DNA of 64,000 bases, from contig NZ_JBGCCH010000005.1 in assembly GCF_041261205.1 (NCBI RefSeq), positions 1-64,000 of the forward strand, in the 5' to 3' direction. Below, in pieces: positions 27,857 through 36,296 of this stretch. A program made the translations under genes and the position numbers. The DNA comes from Catenulispora sp. MAP5-51 (GTDB lineage Bacteria > Actinomycetota > Actinomycetes > Streptomycetales > Catenulisporaceae). Position 1 is the first letter of the stretch. The number at the start of each line of letters is the position of its first letter. The notes beneath the pieces are model-generated. The model searched no databases. It saw only the letters and a program-made list of their open reading frames with translations, and was not told the DNA's origin.

Positions 27857-29059
27857 TTACCAGCGGCTTTCGGGCCGGTTGTCGTACTCGGAGGTGCCGT
27901 ATCCGGAGTCGTCGTATGCGGTGGTGTCATGTCCGGCGTCGTACGTGTAGCCGACTCCCTGGGAGCGCAGGTAGCGCACCGCGGAGTCCGTCGAGACGCC
28001 GTCCCGGTCGCGGCGGTGGTTGCCGCGCCGGGCGTCCAGGTCGCCCAGCGCGCGCTCCACGGAGCGGCCGGCGCGGGAGCCGACGTTGCGCAGGTCGTCC
28101 AGGCCGGCGTCCAGGTCGATGCGGTCCTCGGCCAGGCCGATGGTCAGCGCGATGGTCTCGCAGACCGCGTCCAGGTCGTCGAGCTGGATGACGTTCTGGC
28201 CGAGCAGGGCGCGCCAGGCGCCGAGGACTTCGTCGTTGCCGGCGTAGGAGGAGCCCTCCGGGAGGATGTAGTAGACGTCGAACTTGCGCTTCAGGTCGCG
28301 GAGCACGTCCTCGATCGGGATGGCCCGGGCCCCGCCGCGGCCGGGGCGCTCGCCCTGGCGGCCTGGACGGCCCGGGTGGCCTGGACGACCTGGGCGGCCT
28401 GAGCGGTCGGGGTAGCCGGCGGTCTGCCCCAGGACGCAGGCCAGCTGCGTCGGGTTGACGTTCGGGTAGGGCATCTCGTCGCCGATGATGAACAGGTAGC
28501 CGCGCTTGCCGCGCTTCTCGTGGCAGTCCAGCGAGGTGTGGTGGGCCATGAAGTACATCGCCAGCTCGTACGACTCGCGCATCTGGCCCCCGCCGCCGCC
28601 CTCCAGGACGATCTCGCCGAGCTGGTCGTCCATGCGGTTGTCGGACTCGAACTGCCCGACCTGCAGGGGCACCCGGTCGGAGTAGGCGTCGCCGATCGCG
28701 CCGAACATGATCTGCGGGTGGTCGACGTAGCGCTTGCGCAGCAGCAGGCCGTGAAGGTCGGCGAGCTTGGTCTGCAGCACCCGGGGGACGCCGCCCATGG
28801 AGCCGGTGACGTCGAACAGCACGGAGACGGCCAAGGAGGTCGGGTGCTCGGCGCTGTCGCGGCTCTCGCGGACGCCGACGCCGTAGGGCTCAAGATCGGG
28901 GTGGGCCCGCCACTGGTTCCGCGGGGTGGTGCTGAGCACCCGGTCGTTGTAGTCGAAGGCGCTGCGGCCGTTCGCCTTCCGGTAGGCCTCCGCTGCCTCG
29001 TATGCGTTGTAGTCCCAGCGTCCGCTGCCCATCCCCATCGCCTTCTCAAGGTCGTCCAT
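27857..29059 (-). CDS. VWA-domain protein with collagen-like insert, partner of the PurA-like gene
   Basis: A 400-residue protein. A von Willebrand A fold starts near residue 75; the metal site reads D83-V-T-G-S87 (DxTxS rather than DxSxS), and GAIGDAYSD and GYLFIIGDEMPYPN give later strands. Residues 213-243 form a Gly-Arg-Pro-rich, collagen-like stretch (GRPGRPGHPGRPGRQG). The C-terminal 60 residues are Asp/Tyr/Gly-rich and disordered. No signal peptide is seen, so it is likely cytosolic. The ATG at 29059 has no Shine-Dalgarno; internal ATGs at M8 and M10 follow GAGAAGG and may be used. A perfect palindrome sits 3 nt before the first ATG. Confidence 0.72.
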   Translation of the reverse strand: MDDLEKAMGMGSGRWDYNAYEAAEAYRKANGRSAFDYNDRVLSTTPRNQWRAHPDLEPYGVGVRESRDSAEHPTSLAVSVLFDVTGSMGGVPRVLQTKLADLHGLLLRKRYVDHPQIMFGAIGDAYSDRVPLQVGQFESDNRMDDQLGEIVLEGGGGGQMRESYELAMYFMAHHTSLDCHEKRGKRGYLFIIGDEMPYPNVNPTQLACVLGQTAGYPDRSGRPGRPGHPGRPGRQGERPGRGGARAIPIEDVLRDLKRKFDVYYILPEGSSYAGNDEVLGAWRALLGQNVIQLDDLDAVCETIALTIGLAEDRIDLDAGLDDLRNVGSRAGRSVERALGDLDARRGNHRRDRDGVSTDSAVRYLRSQGVGYTYDAGHDTTAYDDSGYGTSEYDNRPESRW

Positions 29060-29061
29060 CG

Positions 29062-29082
29062 TTATCGTCTAATTGACGATAA
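29062..29082. promoter_or_regulatory. Perfect palindrome at the start of the VWA/PurA-like operon
   Basis: TTATCGTC-TAATT-GACGATAA: two exact 8-bp arms with a 5-nt spacer, AT-rich against the local base composition. Lies 3 nt upstream of the VWA ATG and 111 nt before phoH, so it could control either. The cognate regulator is not known. Confidence 0.65.
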
Positions 29083-29192
29083 TAGGCCGGGCAGCGCATA
29101 GCGTCAAGGTGACGAAAAGGGGTGGCGCGCAAAATCTCCCGCCCTGGTCGCGGGGGTGCGGGCTAGCATGGAGGCGACACGGAGACAGGAGA

Positions 29193-30443
29193 GTGATCAA
29201 AGGCCGTACGGCCGTTCCTATGGCAGACAACACCGCACCGCGCTCGGGCAAGGGCCGCCAGTCCTCCGCCGCGGACCGCAACGGGAGGGCGGCCGGAACC
29301 GGCCGCGCGGGGGCGAACGGGGCAGGGGCGTCCTCCGGGTCCTCCGGGACCTCCAAGCCCGCCTCCGGGCCCGCTTCAGGGGCCGCACGCGCCGTCCGGG
29401 CCGACGAGGTCGCGCCGGGCGTCGTCCAGGCCAAGATCGAGATACCGTCCGGGCACCCCCTGGTCTCCGTCTTCGGAGCCGGCGACGGCCTGCTGCGGGT
29501 GATCGAGAAGGCGTTCCCGGGCGTGGACATCCACGCCCGCGGCAACCAGGTGACCGCCGCGGGCAGCCGCGGCGAGGTGGCCCTGGTCCAGCGCCTGTTC
29601 GAGGAGATGCTCCTGATGCTCCGCACCGGCGCCCCGCTCACCGAGGACGGCGTCGAGCGCTCGATCCAGATGCTCCGCAGCGGCGAGGCCGACGTCGACG
29701 GCCAGCGCCCGGCCGAGGTGCTCACGCAGAACATCCTGAGCAACCGCGGCCGCACCATCCGCCCCAAGACGCTGAACCAGAAGAACTACGTCGACGCGAT
29801 CGACGTCAACACGATCGTGTTCGGCATCGGCCCGGCCGGCTCCGGCAAGACCTACCTGGCGATGGCCAAGGCCGTGCAGGCGCTGCAGAGCAAGCAGGTC
29901 AACCGCATCATCCTGACCCGCCCCGCGGTCGAGGCCGGGGAGAAGCTCGGCTTCCTGCCCGGGACGCTGTACGAGAAGATCGACCCGTACCTGCGGCCGC
30001 TGTACGACGCGCTGCACGACATGATCGATCCGGACAGTATTCCCCGGTTGATGGCGGCCGGGGTCATTGAAGTGGCCCCGCTGGCATATATGCGTGGCCG
30101 CACGCTCAATGACGCATTCATCATCCTCGACGAGGCCCAGAACACCTCCCCCGAGCAGATGAAGATGTTCCTCACCCGCCTCGGCTTCGGCTCCAAGATC
30201 GTGGTCACCGGCGACGTGACGCAGGTCGACCTGCCCGGGGGCACTGAGTCCGGACTGCGGGTCGTGCGCAATATCCTGTCCGGCGTGGAGGACATCCATT
30301 TCGCCGAGCTGACCAGTGCCGACGTCGTGCGCCACCGGCTGGTGGGGGACATCGTCGACGCCTATGGGCGCTTCGACGCTGTGCGCGACCGGGAGCGCGG
30401 TGACCACAGCCCTGGTGGGGACGCCAAGAGGAAGAGGCACTGA
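29193..30443 (+). CDS. phoH: PhoH-like ATPase (phosphate-starvation protein family)
   Basis: A 416-residue protein (407 from the inner ATG at 29220). The first 60 residues are Gly/Ala/Ser-rich and disordered; a KH-like segment follows, then the ATPase with Walker A GPAGSGKT near residue 213 and Walker [10 protein letters not shown]. It is an RNA-linked ATPase/helicase-like protein encoded next to ybeY. The GTG at 29193 is preferred because GGAG lies 8 nt upstream and a TAGCAT -10 box fits further up. ybeY follows after 5 nt. Confidence 0.93.
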   Translation: MIKGRTAVPMADNTAPRSGKGRQSSAADRNGRAAGTGRAGANGAGASSGSSGTSKPASGPASGAARAVRADEVAPGVVQAKIEIPSGHPLVSVFGAGDGLLRVIEKAFPGVDIHARGNQVTAAGSRGEVALVQRLFEEMLLMLRTGAPLTEDGVERSIQMLRSGEADVDGQRPAEVLTQNILSNRGRTIRPKTLNQKNYVDAIDVNTIVFGIGPAGSGKTYLAMAKAVQALQSKQVNRIILTRPAVEAGEKLGFLPGTLYEKIDPYLRPLYDALHDMIDPDSIPRLMAAGVIEVAPLAYMRGRTLNDAFIILDEAQNTSPEQMKMFLTRLGFGSKIVVTGDVTQVDLPGGTESGLRVVRNILSGVEDIHFAELTSADVVRHRLVGDIVDAYGRFDAVRDRERGDHSPGGDAKRKRH

Positions 30444-30448
30444 ACCCC

Positions 30449-30928
30449 ATGTCGATCGACATCGCCAACGAGACCGACTACGGCACCGAGCAGGGTGTGG
30501 ATGCCGAGGAGCTGGTCGGGGTCGCCCGGTACGTGCTGGGCGAGATGGGCATCCACCCGATGGCCGAGCTGTCCATCCTGCTGGTCGACACCGCCGCGAT
30601 GGAGCAGCTGCACATCCAGTGGATGGACGAGCCGGGCCCGACCGACGTGCTCTCCTTCCCGATGGACGAGCTGCGCCCGGCACGCGCCGAGGACGACAAC
30701 GAGCCGGTGCCCGGCCTGCTCGGGGACGTCGTGCTGTGTCCGGAGGTGGCCGAGAAGCAGGCCAAGGACGCCTGCCACTCCACGGCCGAGGAGCTGCGGC
30801 TGCTCACCACGCACGGGATCTTGCACCTGCTGGGCTACGACCACGCCGAGCCGGAGGAGGAGGCCGAGATGTTCGGCCTGCAAAAACAGCTGCTACGAGG
30901 ATGGAAGGCCAGGTCAGGCGCTCGATGA
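30449..30928 (+). CDS. ybeY: Endoribonuclease YbeY (rRNA maturation factor)
   Basis: A 159-residue metalloenzyme. The zinc motif is H122-x3-H126-x5-H132 in [11 protein letters not shown], preceded by [10 protein letters not shown] near residue 66. It trims the 3' end of 16S rRNA and takes part in ribosome quality control. It lies 5 nt after phoH and 49 nt before the CorC-like gene; all three belong to one transcript with good reason. Confidence 0.95.
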   Translation: MSIDIANETDYGTEQGVDAEELVGVARYVLGEMGIHPMAELSILLVDTAAMEQLHIQWMDEPGPTDVLSFPMDELRPARAEDDNEPVPGLLGDVVLCPEVAEKQAKDACHSTAEELRLLTTHGILHLLGYDHAEPEEEAEMFGLQKQLLRGWKARSGAR

Positions 30929-30977
30929 GCGGTCATAGACATCGGCAGGGCACTGGAGCGGCCGCCGGGGGCGGCGC

Positions 30978-32255
30978 ATGAGTGCCCTGCTGTTCTGGGA
31001 GATCGTCGCGGTCGTGGTGCTGGTCGCGGTCGCGGGGTTCTCCGCCTGTGCGGACACCGCGCTGTCCCGCGTCTCGCGGGTGCGGGCCGCCGAGCTGGTC
31101 GAGCAGGGCGTGCCGCGCGCGGCCCGGCTCAAGCAGCTGGCCGACGACCCGGCCCCGGTCCTGAACCTGGTCCTCTTACTGCGCGTGGCCTGCGAGATCG
31201 CCGCGACGGTGCTGGTCACGGTGCTGTTCATGCGCCGGATCGACAGCACCTGGGGCGCCGGGTTCGCCGCGATCGGGGTCATGATCGCGGTGTCCTACAT
31301 CTTCATCGGCGTGATGCCGCGCACCATCGGCCGCCAGCACTCGGTGCGGGTGGCCCTGGCCGTCGCCGGCCCCATGGCGCTGCTCACCCGGATCCTGGGG
31401 CCGCTGGCGCAGCTGCTGATCCTGATCGGCAACGCGGTGACGCCGGGCCGGGGCTTCCGCGAGGGCCCGTTCGCCTCCGAGGCCGAGCTGCGCGCGCTGG
31501 TGGACCTGGCCGAGGCGAACAGCGTCATCGAGGACCAGGAGCGCCGCATGGTGCACTCGGTCTTCGAGCTCGGCGACACGCTGGTGCGCGAGGTGATGGT
31601 CCCGCGCACCGACATGGTCTTCATCGAGCGGCACAAGACCCTGCGCCAGGCGCTGTCGCTGGCGCTGCGCAGCGGCTTCTCCCGCATCCCGGTGGTCGGC
31701 GAGAACGCCGACGACGTGGTGGGCATCGTGTATCTCAAGGACCTGGTCCGGCGCATCCACGAGCACCCGAGCGGGGAGACCACCGAGCTGGTGGAGTCCG
31801 CGATGCGCGACCCGGTCTGCATCCCGGACAGCAAGCCCGCCGACGAGCTGCTGCGCGACATGCAGGCCGGGCACATCCACCTGGCGGTGGTGATCGACGA
31901 GTACGGCGGCACCGCCGGCCTGGTCACCATCGAGGACATCCTGGAGGAGATCGTCGGGGAGATCGCCGACGAGTACGACGTCGAGCGGCCCTCGGTGGAG
32001 CGCCTGTCGCCGGACGCCGCGCGGGTCACCGCGCGCCTGGGCGTGGACGAGCTCGGCGACCTGTTCGGGGTTGACCTGGAGGACGACGACGTGGAGACCG
32101 TCGGCGGCCTGATGGCCAAGCGCCTGGGCCGCGTGCCGATCCCCGGCGCGCAGATCGAGGTGGAGGGGCTGCGGCTGACCGCGGAGTCCCCGGAGGGGCG
32201 CCGGCGGCGGATAGGGACGGTGTTGGTGAAGCGGGTCCCCCAGGACGACGCCTGA
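30978..32255 (+). CDS. CNNM/CorC-like membrane protein with CBS pair
   Basis: A 425-residue protein: an N-terminal DUF21 membrane domain (residues 1-145, about four hydrophobic segments), two CBS motifs (about 200-320; VMVPRTDM, FSRIPVVGEN, HLAVVIDEYGGTAGLVTIED) and a C-terminal CorC_HlyC domain. Such proteins handle Mg2+ or Co2+ export; the old name is hemolysin C family. It is encoded immediately downstream of ybeY, the standard order. The following 154-bp gap contains degenerate GACGCCTGAC repeats before the tRNA gene. Confidence 0.92.
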   Translation: MSALLFWEIVAVVVLVAVAGFSACADTALSRVSRVRAAELVEQGVPRAARLKQLADDPAPVLNLVLLLRVACEIAATVLVTVLFMRRIDSTWGAGFAAIGVMIAVSYIFIGVMPRTIGRQHSVRVALAVAGPMALLTRILGPLAQLLILIGNAVTPGRGFREGPFASEAELRALVDLAEANSVIEDQERRMVHSVFELGDTLVREVMVPRTDMVFIERHKTLRQALSLALRSGFSRIPVVGENADDVVGIVYLKDLVRRIHEHPSGETTELVESAMRDPVCIPDSKPADELLRDMQAGHIHLAVVIDEYGGTAGLVTIEDILEEIVGEIADEYDVERPSVERLSPDAARVTARLGVDELGDLFGVDLEDDDVETVGGLMAKRLGRVPIPGAQIEVEGLRLTAESPEGRRRRIGTVLVKRVPQDDA

Positions 32256-32409
32256 CGCACCGCGGGGCGCGACACCGGCACGACGCCTGACGCCACGCCT
32301 GACGCCACGACAGGTGCGACGCCCGACGCGTCCCGGTAACCAGGTGGCGAACCCACCCCGGACATGGGCTATAGTTTTCCACGTCGCCAGGGAAACCCGG
32401 CAGGCGAAT

Positions 32410-32482
32410 GCGGATGTGGCTCAGCTGGTAGAGCATCACCTTGCCAAGGTGAGGGTCGCGAGTTCGAATCTCGTCATCCGCT
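32410..32482 (+). tRNA. tRNA-Gly (GCC anticodon)
   Basis: The 73-nt sequence folds as a full cloverleaf: acceptor GCGGATG/CATCCGC, D arm GCTC-AGCTGGTA-GAGC, anticodon stem TCACC/GGTGA with loop TTGCCAA, variable region 5 nt, T arm GCGAG-TTCGAAT-CTCGT. CCA is not encoded. It lies between the CorC-like gene and the cytidine-deaminase-like gene and is read with them. Confidence 0.97.
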
Positions 32483-32533
32483 CAGCGAGAAGGCCCCGAA
32501 GGTTCCAGACCTCCGGGGTCTTCGGCGTTTCGA

Positions 32534-32539
32534 TAGCGT
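32534..32539 (+). promoter_or_regulatory. Putative -10 box (leaderless start of the CDA-like gene)
   Basis: TAGCGT is exactly 6 nt before the ATG at 32546; no Shine-Dalgarno fits. Confidence 0.5.
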
Positions 32540-32545
32540 TGGCCC

Positions 32546-32875
32546 ATGACCGACAACCAGCTCGACCCCGAGAACGCCAAGCTCCACACCCTCGCCAAGG
32601 CCCAGCGGGCCCGCAACGGCGCGGCCGAGGGCGCGGCGCTGCGCGACGAGACCGGCCGTACCTATGTCGCCACCACCGTCGACCTGCCCGCGCTGAAGCT
32701 CTCGGCGCTGCAGACCGCGGTCGCGATGGCCGTCGTCAGCGGGGCCCGGGCGCTGGAGGCCGCGGTGCTGGTCACCGAGGACAAGCAGTTCCGGCAGGAG
32801 GACCTGGACGTGGTCGCCGATCTGAAGGGCTCCGGCACGCCGCCGCGCCTGTTCCTGGCCGACCCGAAGAACTGA
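32546..32875 (+). CDS. Zinc-less cytidine deaminase-like protein
   Basis: A 109-residue protein with the start of a cytidine deaminase fold (AKAQRARNGAAEGAALRDETGRTYVATTV, then KLSALQTAVAMAVVSGA). The family's (H/C)AE and PCxxC zinc motifs are absent, so it cannot deaminate by the usual mechanism. In actinobacteria this short gene regularly precedes era, which suggests a structural or regulatory role. It ends 70 nt before era. A leaderless start with a -10 box 6 nt upstream is likely. Confidence 0.8.
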   Translation: MTDNQLDPENAKLHTLAKAQRARNGAAEGAALRDETGRTYVATTVDLPALKLSALQTAVAMAVVSGARALEAAVLVTEDKQFRQEDLDVVADLKGSGTPPRLFLADPKN

Positions 32876-32945
32876 GGCATTCGAAGCCCTGAGGCGTCCG
32901 AAGCCCTGAGCGGCACACCCTCCCGAGTAAGGGACAATGGTTCCC

Positions 32946-34064
32946 ATGACGAGCAGCGCGAGTGGACGATCCCGGTCCCGCCAGGCGGCCAACGCCGAGG
33001 CGGCCAAGAAGAAGGCCGAGCGCGTCAAGCGCAGCCAGAAGCTCGCCGAGAAGCGCGTCACCTCCGACCGGGTCCGGGACGCCGAGCCGGCGCCGACGGC
33101 GTACGGCCGCGGCGTCCGGGACGACTCCCCGCCGCGCTATGAGTTCCCCGACGACTTCCGGGCCGGGTTCGCCTGCTTCGTGGGCCGTCCCAACGCCGGC
33201 AAGTCCACGCTGACCAACTCGGTGGTCGGGGCGAAGGTGGCGATCACCTCCGGGCGCCCGCAGACCACGCGGCACACCGTGCGCGGCATCGTGCACCGCG
33301 ACGACGCGCAGCTGGTCCTGGTCGACACCCCCGGCCTGCACAAGCCGCGCACGCTGCTCGGCGCGCGCCTGAACGACGAGGTGCGCGCCACCTGGGCCGA
33401 GGTGGACGTCATCGGGTTCTGCGTGCCGGCCGACGAGAAGATCGGTCCCGGCGACCGCTTCATCGCCGCCGAGCTGGCCCAGGTCCGGCGCACCCCGAAG
33501 ATCGCCATCCTGACCAAGACCGACAAGGCCGCCAAGGAGCAGATCGCCGAGCAGCTGCTGGCCCTGGTCGAGCTCGGCCGCGAGGTCGGCATCGAGTGGG
33601 CCGAGGTGATCCCGGTCTCGGCCGTGCGCGACGAGCAGATCCAGCTCCTGGAGGACCTGCTGGTCAAGCAGCTCCCGGAGTCCCCGCCGCTATACCCGGG
33701 CGGGGAGCTGACCGACGAGCCGGAGGAGGTCATGGTCGGCGAGCTGGTCCGCGAGGCCGCCCTGGAGGGCGTCCGGGACGAGCTGCCGCACTCGCTGGCC
33801 GTGACCGTCGAGGAGATGACGCTGCGCGAGGGCCGCCCGGCCGACCGGCCGCTGCTGGACGTGCACGCGACCCTGTACGTGGAGCGCCCGAGCCAGAAGG
33901 CGATCGTCATCGGCCACGGCGGCGAGCGGCTGCGCGAGGTCGGCTCGCGGGCCCGGCAGCAGATCGAGGCGCTGCTCGGGACACCGGTCTTCCTGGACCT
34001 GCACGTGAAGGTCGCCAAGGATTGGCAACGCGATCCCAAGCAGCTGGCGAAGCTCGGCTTCTGA
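32946..34064 (+). CDS. era: GTPase Era
   Basis: A 372-residue protein. A basic, Ala/Lys-rich extension of about 70 residues precedes the GTPase domain: G1 GRPNAGKST at 80-88, G3 DTPGLHKP, G4 TKTD. The C-terminal KH domain contains VIGHGGERLREVG and binds the 3' end of 16S rRNA during 30S assembly. The N-terminal extension is longer than in E. coli Era. An imperfect -10 (GACAAT) lies 7 nt before the chosen ATG; an ATG at 32937 is the alternative. Confidence 0.95.
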   Translation: MTSSASGRSRSRQAANAEAAKKKAERVKRSQKLAEKRVTSDRVRDAEPAPTAYGRGVRDDSPPRYEFPDDFRAGFACFVGRPNAGKSTLTNSVVGAKVAITSGRPQTTRHTVRGIVHRDDAQLVLVDTPGLHKPRTLLGARLNDEVRATWAEVDVIGFCVPADEKIGPGDRFIAAELAQVRRTPKIAILTKTDKAAKEQIAEQLLALVELGREVGIEWAEVIPVSAVRDEQIQLLEDLLVKQLPESPPLYPGGELTDEPEEVMVGELVREAALEGVRDELPHSLAVTVEEMTLREGRPADRPLLDVHATLYVERPSQKAIVIGHGGERLREVGSRARQQIEALLGTPVFLDLHVKVAKDWQRDPKQLAKLGF

Positions 34065-34164
34065 GTCAGGGCTCTGAAAAACCCGTCCGCCCCGGCGGGC
34101 AACCATGCCGCCTCCCGGTGAGTCTCAGATAAGGATTCACCTGCAAACAAGGGGAGGACGCATC

Positions 34165-36186
34165 ATGAAATCGGTGAAGCACAAGGGGCTCGCGCTGGTC
34201 GCGGTGTCCAGTTCGGTGGTGGGCCTGGGCGTCGGGATGGCGGGGACCGCCTCGGCGCTGGCCTGGTCCAAGGCGGTCCCGGCGCCGACCGCGGCGCTGG
34301 ACGTCACCGGGACGGTGTCCCAGGGCGCTCCGGGTGTGCTCACGGTGGAGACGAACAGCTCGGGCTCGGCCGGAGCGTCCTCGGTCACCACCGATTTCGG
34401 TGACGGCACCACCACCACCGCGCCGACCAACACGCACGACTACCCCGCCGGCGCGCTCAAGCAGACGTTGACCGTGACGTCGGTGAACAGCGACGCGCAG
34501 CTCACGGCCACCAGCCAGGTCGGCGTGGACGCGACCGACTCCTCGCACATCGTCTGGACGCACTCGGTCCCGCTGGCCCTCAACGCCCCCGGCGCCGTGG
34601 TGACCAGCCAGGGCACCAGCTCCTTCGACCTGACCAAGATCCTGCCGGCCGGCGCCGATCTGACCGGGCTGGCGGGCACCTGCGACCACGGCCGGGGCGC
34701 GCTGCCGCTGACCATCGACGCCAAGGCCAAGCTCGCGACCTGTGACTGGACCGGCGCCAAGGCGCCCGGCCAGCACATCGTGACCCTGACGTACAGCGAC
34801 AACACCACCGGTCTGAAGTCCACCTCGCAGGAGGCCGTCGGGGTCGCGACCCAGCCGGTCTCCGTCTTCAAGACCGCGGTGCTGTCCCCGGGCCTGGTGC
34901 AGGCCGACCTCACGGGCTCGGGCGTCGACCCGGCTTCGGGGGCCGGCACCGGGACGATCAGCTGGGGCGACGGTTCGACCTCGGCCGTGGCGCTGCCGCT
35001 GGGCACCGATGCCCTGCAGAACCACACCTACACCACGAGCGGCACGAAGACGATCACCCTGTCGGTCACCGACAAGTTCGGGCAGCAGGCCTCCTCCACC
35101 GCGCAGGTGGACGTGTCGAAGCCGACCGTGGGCTACGCGCAGCTGACGCGCTTCGCCGGCTCCACCCGCTACGGCACCGGTGTCGCCGTCTCGCAGGAGG
35201 CCTTCCCGTTCGCGCACAGCGCCGGCGCGGTCGTCCTGGCCCGCGGCGACGTGTACGCCGACGCGCTCGGCGGCATCCCGCTGGCCAAGGCGAAGAACGG
35301 GCCGCTGCTGCTGACCCCCGGCGGGGTCGGTGCCAAGAGCCTGGACCCGAACGTCGCGGCCGAGATCCAGCGCGTCCTGCCGGCGGACAAGAAGCACACC
35401 GTCTACATCCTCGGCGGTGTCGAGGCGATTCCGCAGTCGATCCAGGACTACATCAGCAACACGCTCGGGTACAACGTCGAGCGCTTCGGCGGCGCGACGC
35501 GCTATGAGACGTCCCTGTCCATCGCGCAGAACCCGCAGGCGTTGAACAACCCGAAGCACGTCGTGGTCGCCCGCGGCGACGACTTCGCCGACGCGCTGGC
35601 CTCCGGCCCGCTGGCCTCGGACAAGTTCACCGACGCCTCCGGCGCCCCGGCGGCCATCCTGCTGAGCACCGGCAACGGCATCACCGAGCCGGTCTCGCTG
35701 AACCCGGTGATCGCGGCCTACGTGAGCGCCAAGGAGAACGCGCCGCACCCCGCCGGGCAGACGAACGTCGCCGCGATCGGCGGCGGCGCGGTGAAGGCGG
35801 TGGCGGCGATATCGCCGAACCCCGCGCTCTACACCCCGATATCCGGCGTCGACCGCTTCGACACCGCGGCGAAGGTCGCCGCCTTCGGCTGGGGCACCAG
35901 GCCCGCGGCGGTCGGCGTGGCCAGCGGCATGAACTTCCCCGACTCGCTGACCGGCGGCGCGCTGATGGCCCTGCAGGGCAGCCCGCTGCTGCTGAGCGAC
36001 CCGGGGGCGGTCAGCCCGGCGCTCTCCTCCGCGACGTCCGCGGCGATCACCGCGGACAAGGCGTCTGTGAAGAACACGTACCTGTTCGGCGGCACGCAGG
36101 TCTTCACCGACAACGTGGCGCAGAGCCTCATCAAGCTGGAGGGGCTCAGCGCCGCGCACTACCGCATAGTGCAGCTGCCGTTCTAG
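34165..36186 (+). CDS. Secreted cell-wall-binding (CWB2) protein with PKD-like domains
   Basis: A 673-residue exported protein. The signal peptide (residues 1-32) ends in an AxA-type site (GTASALA). Residues 45-325 hold two or three PKD/Ig-like beta domains (TDFGDGTTTTAPTNTHDY, ISWGDGSTSAV, HTYTTSGTKTITLSV). Residues 330-673 are three CWB2 repeats with FAGSTRYGTG, RFGGATRYETS and GVDRFDTAAKV and the typical ILGG/FGGT strands; these bind the cell wall. The role is probably adhesion or envelope organisation. GGGGAGG lies about 8 nt before the ATG. A strong hairpin follows. Confidence 0.88.
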   Translation: MKSVKHKGLALVAVSSSVVGLGVGMAGTASALAWSKAVPAPTAALDVTGTVSQGAPGVLTVETNSSGSAGASSVTTDFGDGTTTTAPTNTHDYPAGALKQTLTVTSVNSDAQLTATSQVGVDATDSSHIVWTHSVPLALNAPGAVVTSQGTSSFDLTKILPAGADLTGLAGTCDHGRGALPLTIDAKAKLATCDWTGAKAPGQHIVTLTYSDNTTGLKSTSQEAVGVATQPVSVFKTAVLSPGLVQADLTGSGVDPASGAGTGTISWGDGSTSAVALPLGTDALQNHTYTTSGTKTITLSVTDKFGQQASSTAQVDVSKPTVGYAQLTRFAGSTRYGTGVAVSQEAFPFAHSAGAVVLARGDVYADALGGIPLAKAKNGPLLLTPGGVGAKSLDPNVAAEIQRVLPADKKHTVYILGGVEAIPQSIQDYISNTLGYNVERFGGATRYETSLSIAQNPQALNNPKHVVVARGDDFADALASGPLASDKFTDASGAPAAILLSTGNGITEPVSLNPVIAAYVSAKENAPHPAGQTNVAAIGGGAVKAVAAISPNPALYTPISGVDRFDTAAKVAAFGWGTRPAAVGVASGMNFPDSLTGGALMALQGSPLLLSDPGAVSPALSSATSAAITADKASVKNTYLFGGTQVFTDNVAQSLIKLEGLSAAHYRIVQLPF

Positions 36187-36210
36187 GTCCGGCGGCAGGG
36201 ACCTGACATG

Positions 36211-36245
36211 ACGGTCCCGGCACCTGCTTCGGGTGCCGGGACCGT
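36211..36245 (+). terminator. Terminator hairpin after the CWB2 gene
   Basis: A 14-bp perfect stem (36211-36224 with 36232-36245) and 7-nt loop, 24 bp after the stop and between convergent genes. The 3' T-tract is short (TTCG). Confidence 0.85.
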
Positions 36246-36296
36246 TCGCGTGTCGGGATCGTTCGCGTGCCGGGCAGCCGGATCAGCGTTCAGCGA

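Noticed and set aside
29062-29082. Assignment of the palindrome to NrtR or another named regulator
   Set aside because: The spaced GTC/GAC form only loosely resembles such sites and no Nudix-type regulator gene is nearby; I leave the binding protein open.
34085-34100. Short 7-bp stem near the era stop with an A-run on its left
   Set aside because: It would terminate minus-strand transcription, but no minus-strand gene is there, and the loop of 2 nt is too tight; likely chance.
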